Below, one piece after another: positions 51,798 to 59,460 of a DNA stretch of 64,000 bases. The number at the start of each line of letters is the position of its first letter. The first letter of the stretch is position 1. Below the pieces are notes generated by a model that saw nothing but the letters and a program-made list of their open reading frames with translations, searched no databases and was not told the DNA's origin. A program made the position numbers and the translations under genes. Source of the DNA: Thermococcus camini (lineage in GTDB: Archaea; Methanobacteriota_B; Thermococci; Thermococcales; Thermococcaceae); the NCBI RefSeq assembly GCF_904067545.1, contig NZ_LR881183.1, positions 1,430,277 to 1,494,276 of the forward strand. The letters run 5' to 3'.

Positions 51798-52783
51798 GCG
51801 GGCCACTGCTTCGCGTTGAGAATCTGAAGAAATACTTCCCGATCAAGAGGAACATCCTGGAGACCCTTAGGAAGGCCCCGGTCCGGTACGTCAAGGCGGT
51901 TGACGGCATCAGCTTCGAGATAGCCAGGGGGGAGGTTTTAGCCCTCATCGGCGAGAGCGGTTGCGGTAAAACGACCGCCGGAAGGACGGTTCTGAGGCTT
52001 ATAGAACCAACCGACGGCAGGATAATCTTCGACGGGACTGATATAACGAAGCTCTCCCGCGAGGAGATGAGACCCTTCAGGCGGAGAATGCAGATAATCT
52101 TCCAGGACCCCTACGCCAGCCTGAGCCCCAGGATGAAGATCGGCGATGCGATAGCCCATCCGCTCCTCGTCCACGGACTGGCCGAGAAGGAGGAAGCGAG
52201 GGAGTTTGCCCTAAAAATGCTCAAACGCGTTGGTCTAACGCCAGAGGATGAGTTCTACGACCGCTATCCCCACCACCTGAGCGGCGGCCAGAGACAGCGC
52301 GTTGTTATAGCCAGGGCGATGATACTCAAACCGGAGTTCGTGGTGGCTGATGAAGCTGTTTCGATGATAGACGTTTCCATGAGGGCATCGATCCTGGAGC
52401 TTCTCGAATCGTTCAGGAAGGAGTACAACCTGAGCCAGCTCTTCATAACCCACGACATAGCGGTCGGCAAGCTCATAGCGGACAGGATAGCGGTGATGTA
52501 CCTTGGAAAAATAGTCGAGATCGGCCCGACCGATGAGGTTCTGAAGAACCCGGCGCATCCCTACACCATGGCCCTCATCCAGGCGGTTCCATCGATAGCG
52601 CGCAGGAAGAAGGAGAAGAAGCTCAAGATAACGGGGGAGGTTCCCAACGCCGCCAACCCGCCGAGGGGATGCCGCTTCCATCCCAGGTGTCCATTCGCGA
52701 GTGAGACCTGCATAGCCCACGAGCCGGAGCTGGTGGAGATAAGCCACAACCACTTCGTTGCCTGCCATCACCCGCTCCGCTGA
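51794..52783 (+). CDS. ABC transporter ATP-binding protein (DppF-like)
   Basis: A 329-residue second ATPase: Walker A GESGCGKTT, signature LSGGQRQRVVIARAMIL and Walker B FVVADEAVSMID. It has the same C-terminal CRFHPRCPF and Cys segment as DppD-like. ATG 51794 overlaps the previous stop, so the longer in-frame ORF start at 51656 is rejected. Last gene of the operon; a six-T run follows. Its end overlaps the convergent Mut7-C gene by 16 bases. Confidence 0.94.
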   Translation: MSGPLLRVENLKKYFPIKRNILETLRKAPVRYVKAVDGISFEIARGEVLALIGESGCGKTTAGRTVLRLIEPTDGRIIFDGTDITKLSREEMRPFRRRMQIIFQDPYASLSPRMKIGDAIAHPLLVHGLAEKEEAREFALKMLKRVGLTPEDEFYDRYPHHLSGGQRQRVVIARAMILKPEFVVADEAVSMIDVSMRASILELLESFRKEYNLSQLFITHDIAVGKLIADRIAVMYLGKIVEIGPTDEVLKNPAHPYTMALIQAVPSIARRKKEKKLKITGEVPNAANPPRGCRFHPRCPFASETCIAHEPELVEISHNHFVACHHPLR

Positions 52784-53247
52784 TTTTTTCTTAATTTCCG
52801 GTCTATTTTCAGCATCTCCCGCCACTGCCTCCCGGGCCAGTATATCTGACCGCAGTTCTGGCAGACGTAGAACTCGTCATAGCGCTCGTAAACGCTCTCC
52901 GGAACCCTACCTTCAACCTCCCCCTTAGAGGCCGGCCTTATCGGTCCGTTGCATTTGGGACAGCGTGCATTCGCTGGAAAGAGCTCCCTGAACTCCACAC
53001 CAAAACGCCTGAGTTCCTCAACCTGCCCCTCAAGGGAATTCGAGTTGAGGAGGATTGACTTAATCCCCAGCTTTTCGGCCCTCTTTGCGAGGGCAGAGTC
53101 CCTTGTCAGGAGAACCCGGTTCTCAGCCAAGGCAACCCGGAGTATCTCATCGTCGTCTTCCACCCCATAAAGGGTATCGTAACCATACAGCCGGAGCCAC
53201 CTCGCGAGTCTTCCAAGCATCATGTCCGCTATGAACCTCATCTCCAT
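52768..53247 (-). CDS. Mut7-C domain RNase-like protein
   Basis: A 159-residue protein with a Mut7-C (PIN-like nuclease) domain: FIADMMLGRLARWLRLYGYDTLYG, then VLLTRDSALAKRA, with acidic residues D8 and D50 type positions. A C-terminal zinc ribbon follows (CPKCNGP, CQNCGQIYW). Predicted to act on RNA, but no substrate is known. The gene appears leaderless: a TATA-like CTTTAATGG lies near 53270. ATG 53241 is an alternative start. Confidence 0.82.
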   Translation of the reverse strand: MEMRFIADMMLGRLARWLRLYGYDTLYGVEDDDEILRVALAENRVLLTRDSALAKRAEKLGIKSILLNSNSLEGQVEELRRFGVEFRELFPANARCPKCNGPIRPASKGEVEGRVPESVYERYDEFYVCQNCGQIYWPGRQWREMLKIDRKLRKNQRSG

Positions 53248-53292
53248 CGAAAGGTATTAAGGGAAAACCATTAAAGTAGTTCCGGTGGTGGA

Positions 53293-53709
53293 ATGCACTA
53301 CGAAGAAGTTGAGACGCTCTTAAGACGCTCTGAGGACTACCTTGAGCTGGCAAATGAAGCCTTTGAAAGGGAGAAGTACGATACGGCTGTTTTTCTAGTC
53401 GAGCAGGCCCTTCAGCTCTACCTCAAGGCGGTGATAATAAAGTACTCCGATGTGAGGCTCAGAACCCACTCGATAAGGGAATTATTGAAGGGAGTTGGCG
53501 ATGCGCTGGAAGCGGAGGATGAGATCGCCGAGTTCATAAGGCAAAACAGGGGACCCCTCAGGGAACTGGAAGATGCCTATACAAAGGCCCGCTACGAGCC
53601 GAGAATCTACTACCGCGAAGACGCCCAGGATTTGATGGAATTCGCACTGAAGGTTAGGGACTTCGTGGAGGGACTTGTTGATGCGTTCGAGAGAAGAATT
53701 GAGGAGTAA
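53293..53709 (+). CDS. HEPN-domain protein (toxin of HEPN-MNT pair)
   Basis: A 138-residue helical HEPN protein. The characteristic ending is FALKVRDFVEGLV and the core pattern is AVFLVEQALQLYLKAVI, then RTHSIRELLK, then AYTKARYEPRIYY. In HEPN-MNT pairs the HEPN member is the RNase toxin and the nucleotidyltransferase inactivates it by adenylylation. It overlaps the MNT gene by 29 bases. It starts after GGTGGTGGA. Confidence 0.85.
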   Translation: MHYEEVETLLRRSEDYLELANEAFEREKYDTAVFLVEQALQLYLKAVIIKYSDVRLRTHSIRELLKGVGDALEAEDEIAEFIRQNRGPLRELEDAYTKARYEPRIYYREDAQDLMEFALKVRDFVEGLVDAFERRIEE

Positions 53710-54058
53710 GCTTATCAGGCGGGGCAGAAAACGCTACCTCGTGATAAAGAACTACCGGAAGTATTTGCCCTCCATAAAGCGGGCCTGTGAAGAGGTCTTT
53801 GGAGAGTGCGAGGTCTATGTCTTTGGGAGCGTTCTGACCGGAAGGTTTACCGCCGGAAGCGACGTTGACCTGCTGATAAAGGTGGAGAAAGTCCCCGAGA
53901 GCCTGAAAGAGCGGGCGAGACTTGAAATCGAGATTGAAAAGCTCGCAAATCTGCCGGATTACCATCCCTTCGAGTTCCACATCGTTGATGAGAAGGGGTT
54001 CAGAAGATACGTCGAGGTTTTAAAGGTCAGCCCAGTCAAAGTCGAGGAACTTTTATAA
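53681..54058 (+). CDS. MNT nucleotidyltransferase (antitoxin of HEPN-MNT pair)
   Basis: A 125-residue minimal nucleotidyltransferase. GSVLTGRFTAGSDVDLLI supplies the GS loop and DxD catalytic pair. ATG 53681 follows GGAGGG with eight bases spacing and lies inside the HEPN gene. Type VII antitoxins of this class AMPylate their HEPN partners. The extra N-terminal 40 residues are basic. Confidence 0.85.
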   Translation: MRSREELRSKLIRRGRKRYLVIKNYRKYLPSIKRACEEVFGECEVYVFGSVLTGRFTAGSDVDLLIKVEKVPESLKERARLEIEIEKLANLPDYHPFEFHIVDEKGFRRYVEVLKVSPVKVEELL

Positions 54059-54091
54059 CGCCCCCTTTCACGCCATAAAACAAGTGGTTGA

Positions 54092-54841
54092 ATGATAGTT
54101 TACTTCATCGGTACCGGCGGAAGCGAGGGCATTCCAGCTCATCTCTGCACCTGTCAGACCTGCAACGAAGCCAGAAAGTTCGGTTTTGCCCAGAGAAGGC
54201 CCTCAACGCTGGCCATCATAACCGAAAGGGGAAAAGCGGTTCTCTTCGACGTTGGAACCGACATAAGGGACTTCCTGAACGTCCCGTTGGAGGCTATTTT
54301 CCTCACCCACTGGCACCACGACCACATCTACGGCCTCTACAAGCTCAGATGGATGGCACTTGAAACCCCGCTCTACGCTCCAGAGGGACACGCAGACGCG
54401 TTAATCCTCAACGAACCCAAGAACCTTCAGCCAAGAACGATAAAGCCCTTCGAGAGGGTTGAACTCGACACCCTTAGAATCACCGCCCTAAAGCTCAACC
54501 ATCAGGTTGAGACCCTCGGCTACCTCATCGAGGAGGACGGAAAGAGCGTTGCGATACTCTACGACACCAAGGGCCTTCCGGAGGAGACGTGGGAGTTTTT
54601 AAAAGCCAAGGCCCCGCTCAGGCTTGCCGTAGTTGATGCCACCTATCCGCCGGGCTTTAATGACCCGTATCACAACAACGTTGATGAAGCCGCAGAAATC
54701 GGCATCAAGCTCGCCGAGAGAACCGTCCTCAGCCACATCTCCCACAAGAACCTGCCGTTCCTCCAGCTAACCGAGTACGTAAGGAAGAGGTGGAGGAACA
54801 AAGTCCTCGTCGCCTACGACGGCATGGTGTTCTACGTCTAA
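54092..54841 (+). CDS. MBL-fold metallohydrolase (PhnP-like)
   Basis: A 249-residue metallo-beta-lactamase fold hydrolase. TGGSEGIPAHLCTCQTCNEAR is the PhnP-like Cys-rich insertion that binds a zinc, and THWHHDHIYGLYKL carries the HxHxDH active site. Further ligands appear in the DTKG and SHISHKN segments. PhnP acts on cyclic phosphodiesters; the substrate here is unknown. The start follows GTGGTTGA. Confidence 0.86.
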   Translation: MIVYFIGTGGSEGIPAHLCTCQTCNEARKFGFAQRRPSTLAIITERGKAVLFDVGTDIRDFLNVPLEAIFLTHWHHDHIYGLYKLRWMALETPLYAPEGHADALILNEPKNLQPRTIKPFERVELDTLRITALKLNHQVETLGYLIEEDGKSVAILYDTKGLPEETWEFLKAKAPLRLAVVDATYPPGFNDPYHNNVDEAAEIGIKLAERTVLSHISHKNLPFLQLTEYVRKRWRNKVLVAYDGMVFYV

Positions 54842-54882
54842 ACGTTTTTATCGGCTTTTGTCCAAAAGAAACCGGTGATGCC

Positions 54883-55446
54883 ATGCGCGTTCTTGAGCTG
54901 GCGAAGAGGAGGAAGACAGTGAGACAGTTTCTCCCGGATAAGCCTCCAAAGGATGATTTAATGAAGGCCATCGAAGCCGCTAAGGAAGCGCCGAGCGGGG
55001 CAAATCAGCAACCCTGGAGGTTCGTAGTCATAGACGACGACTGGCTGAAGGGGAAGATAAGGGAGCTCTGCGAGGAGGAAGAGAAAAAGTTCTACTCAAG
55101 GACGAAGGGCGACCTGATGGCCTGGTTGAGGGAGAAGGGCTTCAAGCCGGAGAAGCCATTCCTCAGCGAGGCTCCCTACCTAATCCTTGTCTTCGGACAC
55201 ACCAAGGCCCCCTACTGGCTCCAGTCAACCTGGATAGCGGTCGGCTACCTCCTCCTTGCTCTCGAAGAGCTCGGCCTTGGAACCGTCACATACACGCCCC
55301 CGAACCCCAAACCGGTCGAGGAGCTGTTGAACGCACCGAAGGACTACAAGCTCCAGACGATACTGCCCGTCGGCTACCCCGCAGACCCGAAGCCGAAGTA
55401 CGAGAGGAGAAAGCTGGAAGAGGTGGTAAGCTTCAACGGCTTCTGA
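54883..55446 (+). CDS. Nitroreductase-family oxidoreductase
   Basis: A 187-residue FMN-dependent nitroreductase-fold protein. The FMN-contacting RRKTVRQFLPDKPPKDDL and APSGANQQPWRFVV segments and the C-terminal GYPADPKPKYERRKLEEVV are family hallmarks. Physiological substrate is unknown. ATG 54883 follows GGTGATGCC. It is the last plus-strand gene before the minus-strand cluster. Confidence 0.88.
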   Translation: MRVLELAKRRKTVRQFLPDKPPKDDLMKAIEAAKEAPSGANQQPWRFVVIDDDWLKGKIRELCEEEEKKFYSRTKGDLMAWLREKGFKPEKPFLSEAPYLILVFGHTKAPYWLQSTWIAVGYLLLALEELGLGTVTYTPPNPKPVEELLNAPKDYKLQTILPVGYPADPKPKYERRKLEEVVSFNGF

Positions 55447-55882
55447 GGAGCCTTTCAAGTTCTTTCAAAACTCCCATCTGCTCGCGGGTCTCGACGGCAC
55501 AGGGCCTCAGGGAGCGGACCTTTCTCAAAGCTTTCTCCAGGGAGAGGCCCTTCGAGTACATAAGCCAGGCAGTGGCTATCGTCCCACTCCTCCCACAGCC
55601 GCCGAGGCAGTGGATAAGAACCTTTTTGTTCTCCAGAGTTTTCGCCTCAATCCAGCGGAGGATTCCGAGGAGCTGGTTCAAGCCCGGAGCTGAGAAATCC
55701 TGAATGGGGCTGTGAAAGACCTCAACGCCCCGTCTCCGCCATTCGTCCAGGCTGTAGGGGAGCTCGAACCCCTCGACGAGAACCACCACCGCATCGAAGG
55801 TTCCGGCAACTTCGTCCATTTCTTCCAAAGCGGGCATCCGCGAGAATGCAACGTTATCGTCGACGAATCTGGCTGAGGGCAT
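55433..55882 (-). CDS. Dual-specificity protein phosphatase-like protein
   Basis: A 149-residue cysteine-dependent phosphatase. The P-loop HCLGGCGRSG gives the nucleophile C92 and R98, and D62 (IQDF) would be the general acid. The family removes phosphate from Tyr and Ser/Thr in proteins or from RNA ends. It directly follows the MetRS beta-like gene with no gap and starts after GGTGTGGTAG. It also overlaps the nitroreductase end by 14 bases on the opposite strand. Confidence 0.87.
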   Translation of the reverse strand: MPSARFVDDNVAFSRMPALEEMDEVAGTFDAVVVLVEGFELPYSLDEWRRRGVEVFHSPIQDFSAPGLNQLLGILRWIEAKTLENKKVLIHCLGGCGRSGTIATAWLMYSKGLSLEKALRKVRSLRPCAVETREQMGVLKELERLLRSR

Positions 55883-56212
55883 CTACCACACCCTTGTTCC
55901 CGGTAGAACTTCATCAGGGACCGGGATGAGGTAGACCCTTCCGTCCTCGTTCTCCGCAACCAGGAGCATGCCCTCGCTTTTAACACCCGAGAGTTCCCTG
56001 GGCTTAAGGTTGAGGAGGAATATGAACTTCTTACCTTCGAGTTCCTCCGGGTCGTACTGGTCGGCTATGCCGGTTATTATCGTCCTTAGTTCACTTCCGA
56101 AATCCACGTCGAGCTTTATCAGCTTTCTAGTGCGCCTCAGCTTTTCCGCCTTCCTTACGAGGCCGACGCGGAGGTCGAACTTCCAGAACTCGGAGACGTC
56201 GTAGAGCTCCAT
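55883..56212 (-). CDS. tRNA-binding domain protein (MetRS beta-subunit-like)
   Basis: A 109-residue OB-fold tRNA-binding protein of the EMAP-II/MetRS C-terminal family (FDLRVGLVRKAEKLRRTRKLIKLDVDFG, then LKPRELSGVKSEGMLLVA). In archaea it is separate from the catalytic MetRS and adds tRNA affinity and dimerisation. The catalytic subunit is not in the window. It starts after GGGTGATCCC. Confidence 0.88.
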   Translation of the reverse strand: MELYDVSEFWKFDLRVGLVRKAEKLRRTRKLIKLDVDFGSELRTIITGIADQYDPEELEGKKFIFLLNLKPRELSGVKSEGMLLVAENEDGRVYLIPVPDEVLPGTRVW

Positions 56213-56239
56213 GGGATCACCCGAAGGAGTGAATGGAGC

Positions 56240-56920
56240 TCATGACTTAAGGGTTTCGATGCTCACCACCAAACTCCTGTCCATCTTCGATGACGCCACC
56301 AGCGTCCCGTTCTTCTCGAAGACCCAAGCCCCGCCCGGCGGGTAGCTGTTGACTATAAACGTCCTAACACCGAGGAGTTCGGCCCGCTCGGACATTGCCT
56401 TCACATCCTCCTCGTTTGGCTCGCCGTAGTCCGGGGAGTACTCCATCGGCACGAAGATGAAGTCCGGTCTCTTTTTCTGAACCCACTTCGCTATCCTCTT
56501 GTTGTACAGGTCGCCGCAGATGATTATCGAGACCTTCCCGAACTCGGTTTTAACCGTTCTGACGGTGTTGCCGGTGTAGAACCTCATCGGCTCTTGGAAC
56601 TTGCGGTGCCTCAGCAGAACCTCACCGTTCCTGCCTATGAGAAGGGCAGAGTTGTAGACGCAGTTTTTGTAGGGTTCGAGAAGACCAAAGACGACGTAAA
56701 CGCCCGCCTCCCTGGCAAGCCCGCTCACCCTCTCCAGGATTTCGCCGTAAAGTTCTGCCCCGCTGAAGTCCCACTCCTCAAAACCCGTCAGGCAGTACTC
56801 CGGGAAGACAACGAAGTCCGGGTCGTGTTGCAGGGCCTCCTCAAAGCGCTTCTCAAACTCCCGCCAGTTGGCCTCGAAGTTCCCAACCTCAACCTTCATC
56901 GGGATTAGAGCTACCTTCAT
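56240..56920 (-). CDS. Carbon-nitrogen hydrolase (nitrilase family)
   Basis: A 226-residue nitrilase-superfamily amidase. The catalytic triad is intact: E41 (FPEYCLTGF), K107 (HRKFQEP) and C135 (IIICGDLY). It hydrolyses an amide or nitrile; no substrate can be assigned. Start follows GGAGGGAGAAAA. It overlaps the end of the upstream membrane protein gene by 32 bases. Confidence 0.9.
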   Translation of the reverse strand: MKVALIPMKVEVGNFEANWREFEKRFEEALQHDPDFVVFPEYCLTGFEEWDFSGAELYGEILERVSGLAREAGVYVVFGLLEPYKNCVYNSALLIGRNGEVLLRHRKFQEPMRFYTGNTVRTVKTEFGKVSIIICGDLYNKRIAKWVQKKRPDFIFVPMEYSPDYGEPNEEDVKAMSERAELLGVRTFIVNSYPPGGAWVFEKNGTLVASSKMDRSLVVSIETLKS

Positions 56921-57230
56921 TTTTCTCCCTCCTTGAGATGTATCCCTTCAAGCCGTCCAACGCAACCACCAGGATTCCAACCGCCACGAAGTTCCAGGGA
57001 TCTCCTTCTTTTCTCCCAATGAGGTACAGAACCACAAACAGGAAAGCCAAGGAAATTGCCCTCTCGGCAGCTTTGCCAAGTTTGAGTTTATCAGAGGCAG
57101 CTAACGCCATTAGGTAGAGAGCCACAAGGAGGAAGTAGAACCTGCCAATGAAATAAGCCGGGAGGAAGAAGATGGCTATCAAGAAGACTGCTCCAAAAAC
57201 TGCGAGGGCGTTTCTGAGGGAATTCTCCAT
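56889..57230 (-). CDS. Small membrane protein of unknown function
   Basis: A 113-residue protein with four hydrophobic segments (about residues 5-30, 33-46, 53-68, 78-94) and a charged tail. No family is recognised. ATG 57230 follows GAGGTGTACGGG; the longer start at 57260 is less supported. It overlaps the nitrilase gene by 32 bases, suggesting one transcript. Confidence 0.6.
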   Translation of the reverse strand: MENSLRNALAVFGAVFLIAIFFLPAYFIGRFYFLLVALYLMALAASDKLKLGKAAERAISLAFLFVVLYLIGRKEGDPWNFVAVGILVVALDGLKGYISRREKNEGSSNPDEG

Positions 57231-57307
57231 CCCGTACACCTCGTCTGAATTTTGACTCACATGTAACTTTAAAAACTTTTTCCGGTTGTAATTCTGGAGG
57301 TGCCCAG

Positions 57308-58230
57308 ATGAGAACCCACTCCTTCGGCGCTGAGACCGTTCCAGTCGCTATGGCCGGCGATTTGCTCGTTGGAAGCGTCCACGACGGGAGAAACTACAAA
57401 ATAATGCTGACGAGGATTAACGGAGAGGAGATAGTTGAGACTCGTTTTATATCTGGAGAAAATGACGGGGAGGACCACAGTATAGCGGAATTCAGAGATG
57501 GATATCTAATCGGCGGGGCCGTCGAAGGCGCTGCAACGCCCGACGGCGGCGAGGGCTGGAAGGCCTATCTGGCGGGGCTCGACGAAAGCCTAAACGTCCT
57601 CTGGGAGCTGAAGCTTAACGTTAGAAACAACGGGGCGGTCTATTCTATTCTTCCCGGGAGAGACGGGTTTTTCATTGCAGGTGAAACCGGAAAGCCCGGC
57701 GATAAGGGTTCTTCATCGGAAAGGTTTCCCCTGAGGGCGAGCTCCTCTGGCTGAGAGACTTCGGGAGCTGGGAGGATGCCGTCTTCACCACTCTGCTTCA
57801 GTCCGAGGATTCCCTTCTCATTATCGGGAGCGTTAAAGAGAACGGCTGGCAGGTTAAGTCATTTGATTTTGACTCCGATGGAGGGCTTCGCCACGAGGAA
57901 ATCCTCACGGAAGGAATAGCCCTCACCGCCTGCCGCTGGCAGGAAAAGCTCGTCTTAGCAGGCTACCGTGGAGAAAACTTCCGGGTTCAGGTTGGAGAGC
58001 GGGAAATTCAGCTCGGCGAGGGAAGCGCCACCTCACTGCTGCCCGCAAAAGATAGACTCCTCGTTGGTGGTGAGCTCGCTGGAAAGGCCGTCCTGGTCGA
58101 GGTTTCCGGGGAAGGGGAGCCAAAGGTAAAGGAGCTCTGGAACGACGGCTGGGTGGAGGTGCTAAGGGAGGACATCGCCACCGGTGTGAGGAAAGGAGAG
58201 AAGATTGAGATGATATTTCAGTCAATCTAA
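57308..58230 (+). pseudogene. Frameshifted beta-propeller-like protein
   Basis: Two frames together encode about 307 residues. The first runs from ATG 57308 (after GAGGTGCCCAG) through GGAVEGAATPDGGEGWKAYL to about 57706; the second continues as FFIGKVSPEGELLWLRDFGS from 57709 to the stop at 58228-58230. Restoring one G in the GGG at 57706-57708 rejoins them. Repeated GDLLVGSV, DGYLIGGAV, DGFFIAGET and SLLIIGSV blocks suggest propeller blades. Either a pseudogene or a sequencing error in a homopolymer. Confidence 0.8.
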
Positions 58231-58321
58231 GGCCGATACGCGTTCCATTTATTCTTAAATCAAAACAAAGAAGTCCATGTTTTCGTATGGTTGCTCAGTA
58301 TGATCCTGTGAGGTGATGCCC

Positions 58322-58858
58322 ATGCGTCCGATAGTGTTGAAGGGCGAAAAGGTTTCGCTTGGCGTGCTCCTGAAGGAGGATATGGAAAAGATATGGATGT
58401 GGAACAACGACCGTGAAGTCGTCAGGACACTTGCGGATCCCTCGGACGTCTCAACGCTTGAGGAATGGCACAGGTGGTACGAAAACCTGTCCCTAAAGAA
58501 GTCTTCAAAGAGGGCCTTTGCGATACTGAACGAGGGGAACAACCTCGTGGGGACCGTGATAGTGAGCAGGATAGACCTTCGGAATGGGACGGCGGAGATT
58601 GGCTACTTCCTGGGAAGGGAGCACTGGGGGAAGGGCTACGCCACCGAGGCCGTCAGGCTGACCCTTGAGTACTGCTTCCGGTACCTGAACCTGCGCAAGG
58701 TCTACGCCAAGACGTACGAAAACAACACAGCGTCAATCCGAGTTCTCGAAAAGAACGGCTTTAAGCTCGTTGGTAGGCTGAGGAAGCACGCACATACACC
58801 CGACGGATATGTTGATGTGCTCTTCTATGACCTGCTCAGGGAGGAATGGGAGAAATGA
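58322..58858 (+). CDS. GNAT acetyltransferase (tandem copy 1)
   Basis: A 178-residue GNAT protein of the RimJ/RimL type. It has the acetyl-CoA-binding stretch GYFLGREHWGKGYATEAVRL and the NLRKVYAKTYENNTASIRVLEKNGFKLVGRL block. Substrate may be a ribosomal protein N-terminus or small molecule. ATG 58322 follows GAGGTGATGCCC. The next gene is a tandem paralogue overlapping by four bases (ATGA). Confidence 0.9.
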   Translation: MRPIVLKGEKVSLGVLLKEDMEKIWMWNNDREVVRTLADPSDVSTLEEWHRWYENLSLKKSSKRAFAILNEGNNLVGTVIVSRIDLRNGTAEIGYFLGREHWGKGYATEAVRLTLEYCFRYLNLRKVYAKTYENNTASIRVLEKNGFKLVGRLRKHAHTPDGYVDVLFYDLLREEWEK

Positions 58859-59460
58859 GACCCGTAATCCTAAAGGGTGAGAAGGTTTCCCTAGCTATAC
58901 TCCTCCGTGATGACCTAAAGAAGAGCTGGGAGTGGTTTAACGAGAGGAGCACGGTTAGGAATCTCTTCAACTCGTCCTACTTCACGCTTCCCGAAGAGGA
59001 AGAGGAGTTCTACGAGGAGCTAAAAAAGAACAAGGAGAAAAGTCCCACTTTTGCGGTGATAGAAAACGAGAGCGGAAAGCTGGTGGGCATAGCCGGCTTC
59101 AACTGGATCAACTGGCAGGCAAGGTGGGGAGAGATACTCTACTACCTCTCGCCGGAGGAGAGGTGGAAGGGCTACGGGACGGAGACCGTTAAGCTCCTCT
59201 GCGAATACGCCTTCGCTCATCTCAACCTCCGTAAGGTCTGGGCGAAGGTTCACGCCAACAACAAAGCATCGATCAGAGTTCTTGAGAAAAACGGCTTTAC
59301 TCTCGCCGGCAGGCTGAGGGAGCACATCTGGAGCGATGGGAAATACCTCGACGAGCTGATTTACGAGAGGTTTAGAGGAAATACGAACACCCTTCAAAAC
59401 AACCCGAACAGGAAAACTATTTATAACTCAAATTCCAAAAATCACCGGGGTTTCCCATGA
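58855..59460 (+). CDS. GNAT acetyltransferase (tandem copy 2)
   Basis: A 201-residue paralogue of the upstream gene, sharing MRPxxLKGEKVSL at the start, EERWKGYGTETVKLL, and NLRKVWAKVHANNKASIRVLEKNGF. It ends with about 30 extra residues (GNTNTLQNNPNRKTIYNSN) of low complexity that overlap the promoter of the lipoprotein gene, so the original stop may have been lost. Start 58855 is chosen by alignment to copy 1. Both probably arose by local duplication. Confidence 0.88.
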   Translation: MRPVILKGEKVSLAILLRDDLKKSWEWFNERSTVRNLFNSSYFTLPEEEEEFYEELKKNKEKSPTFAVIENESGKLVGIAGFNWINWQARWGEILYYLSPEERWKGYGTETVKLLCEYAFAHLNLRKVWAKVHANNKASIRVLEKNGFTLAGRLREHIWSDGKYLDELIYERFRGNTNTLQNNPNRKTIYNSNSKNHRGFP

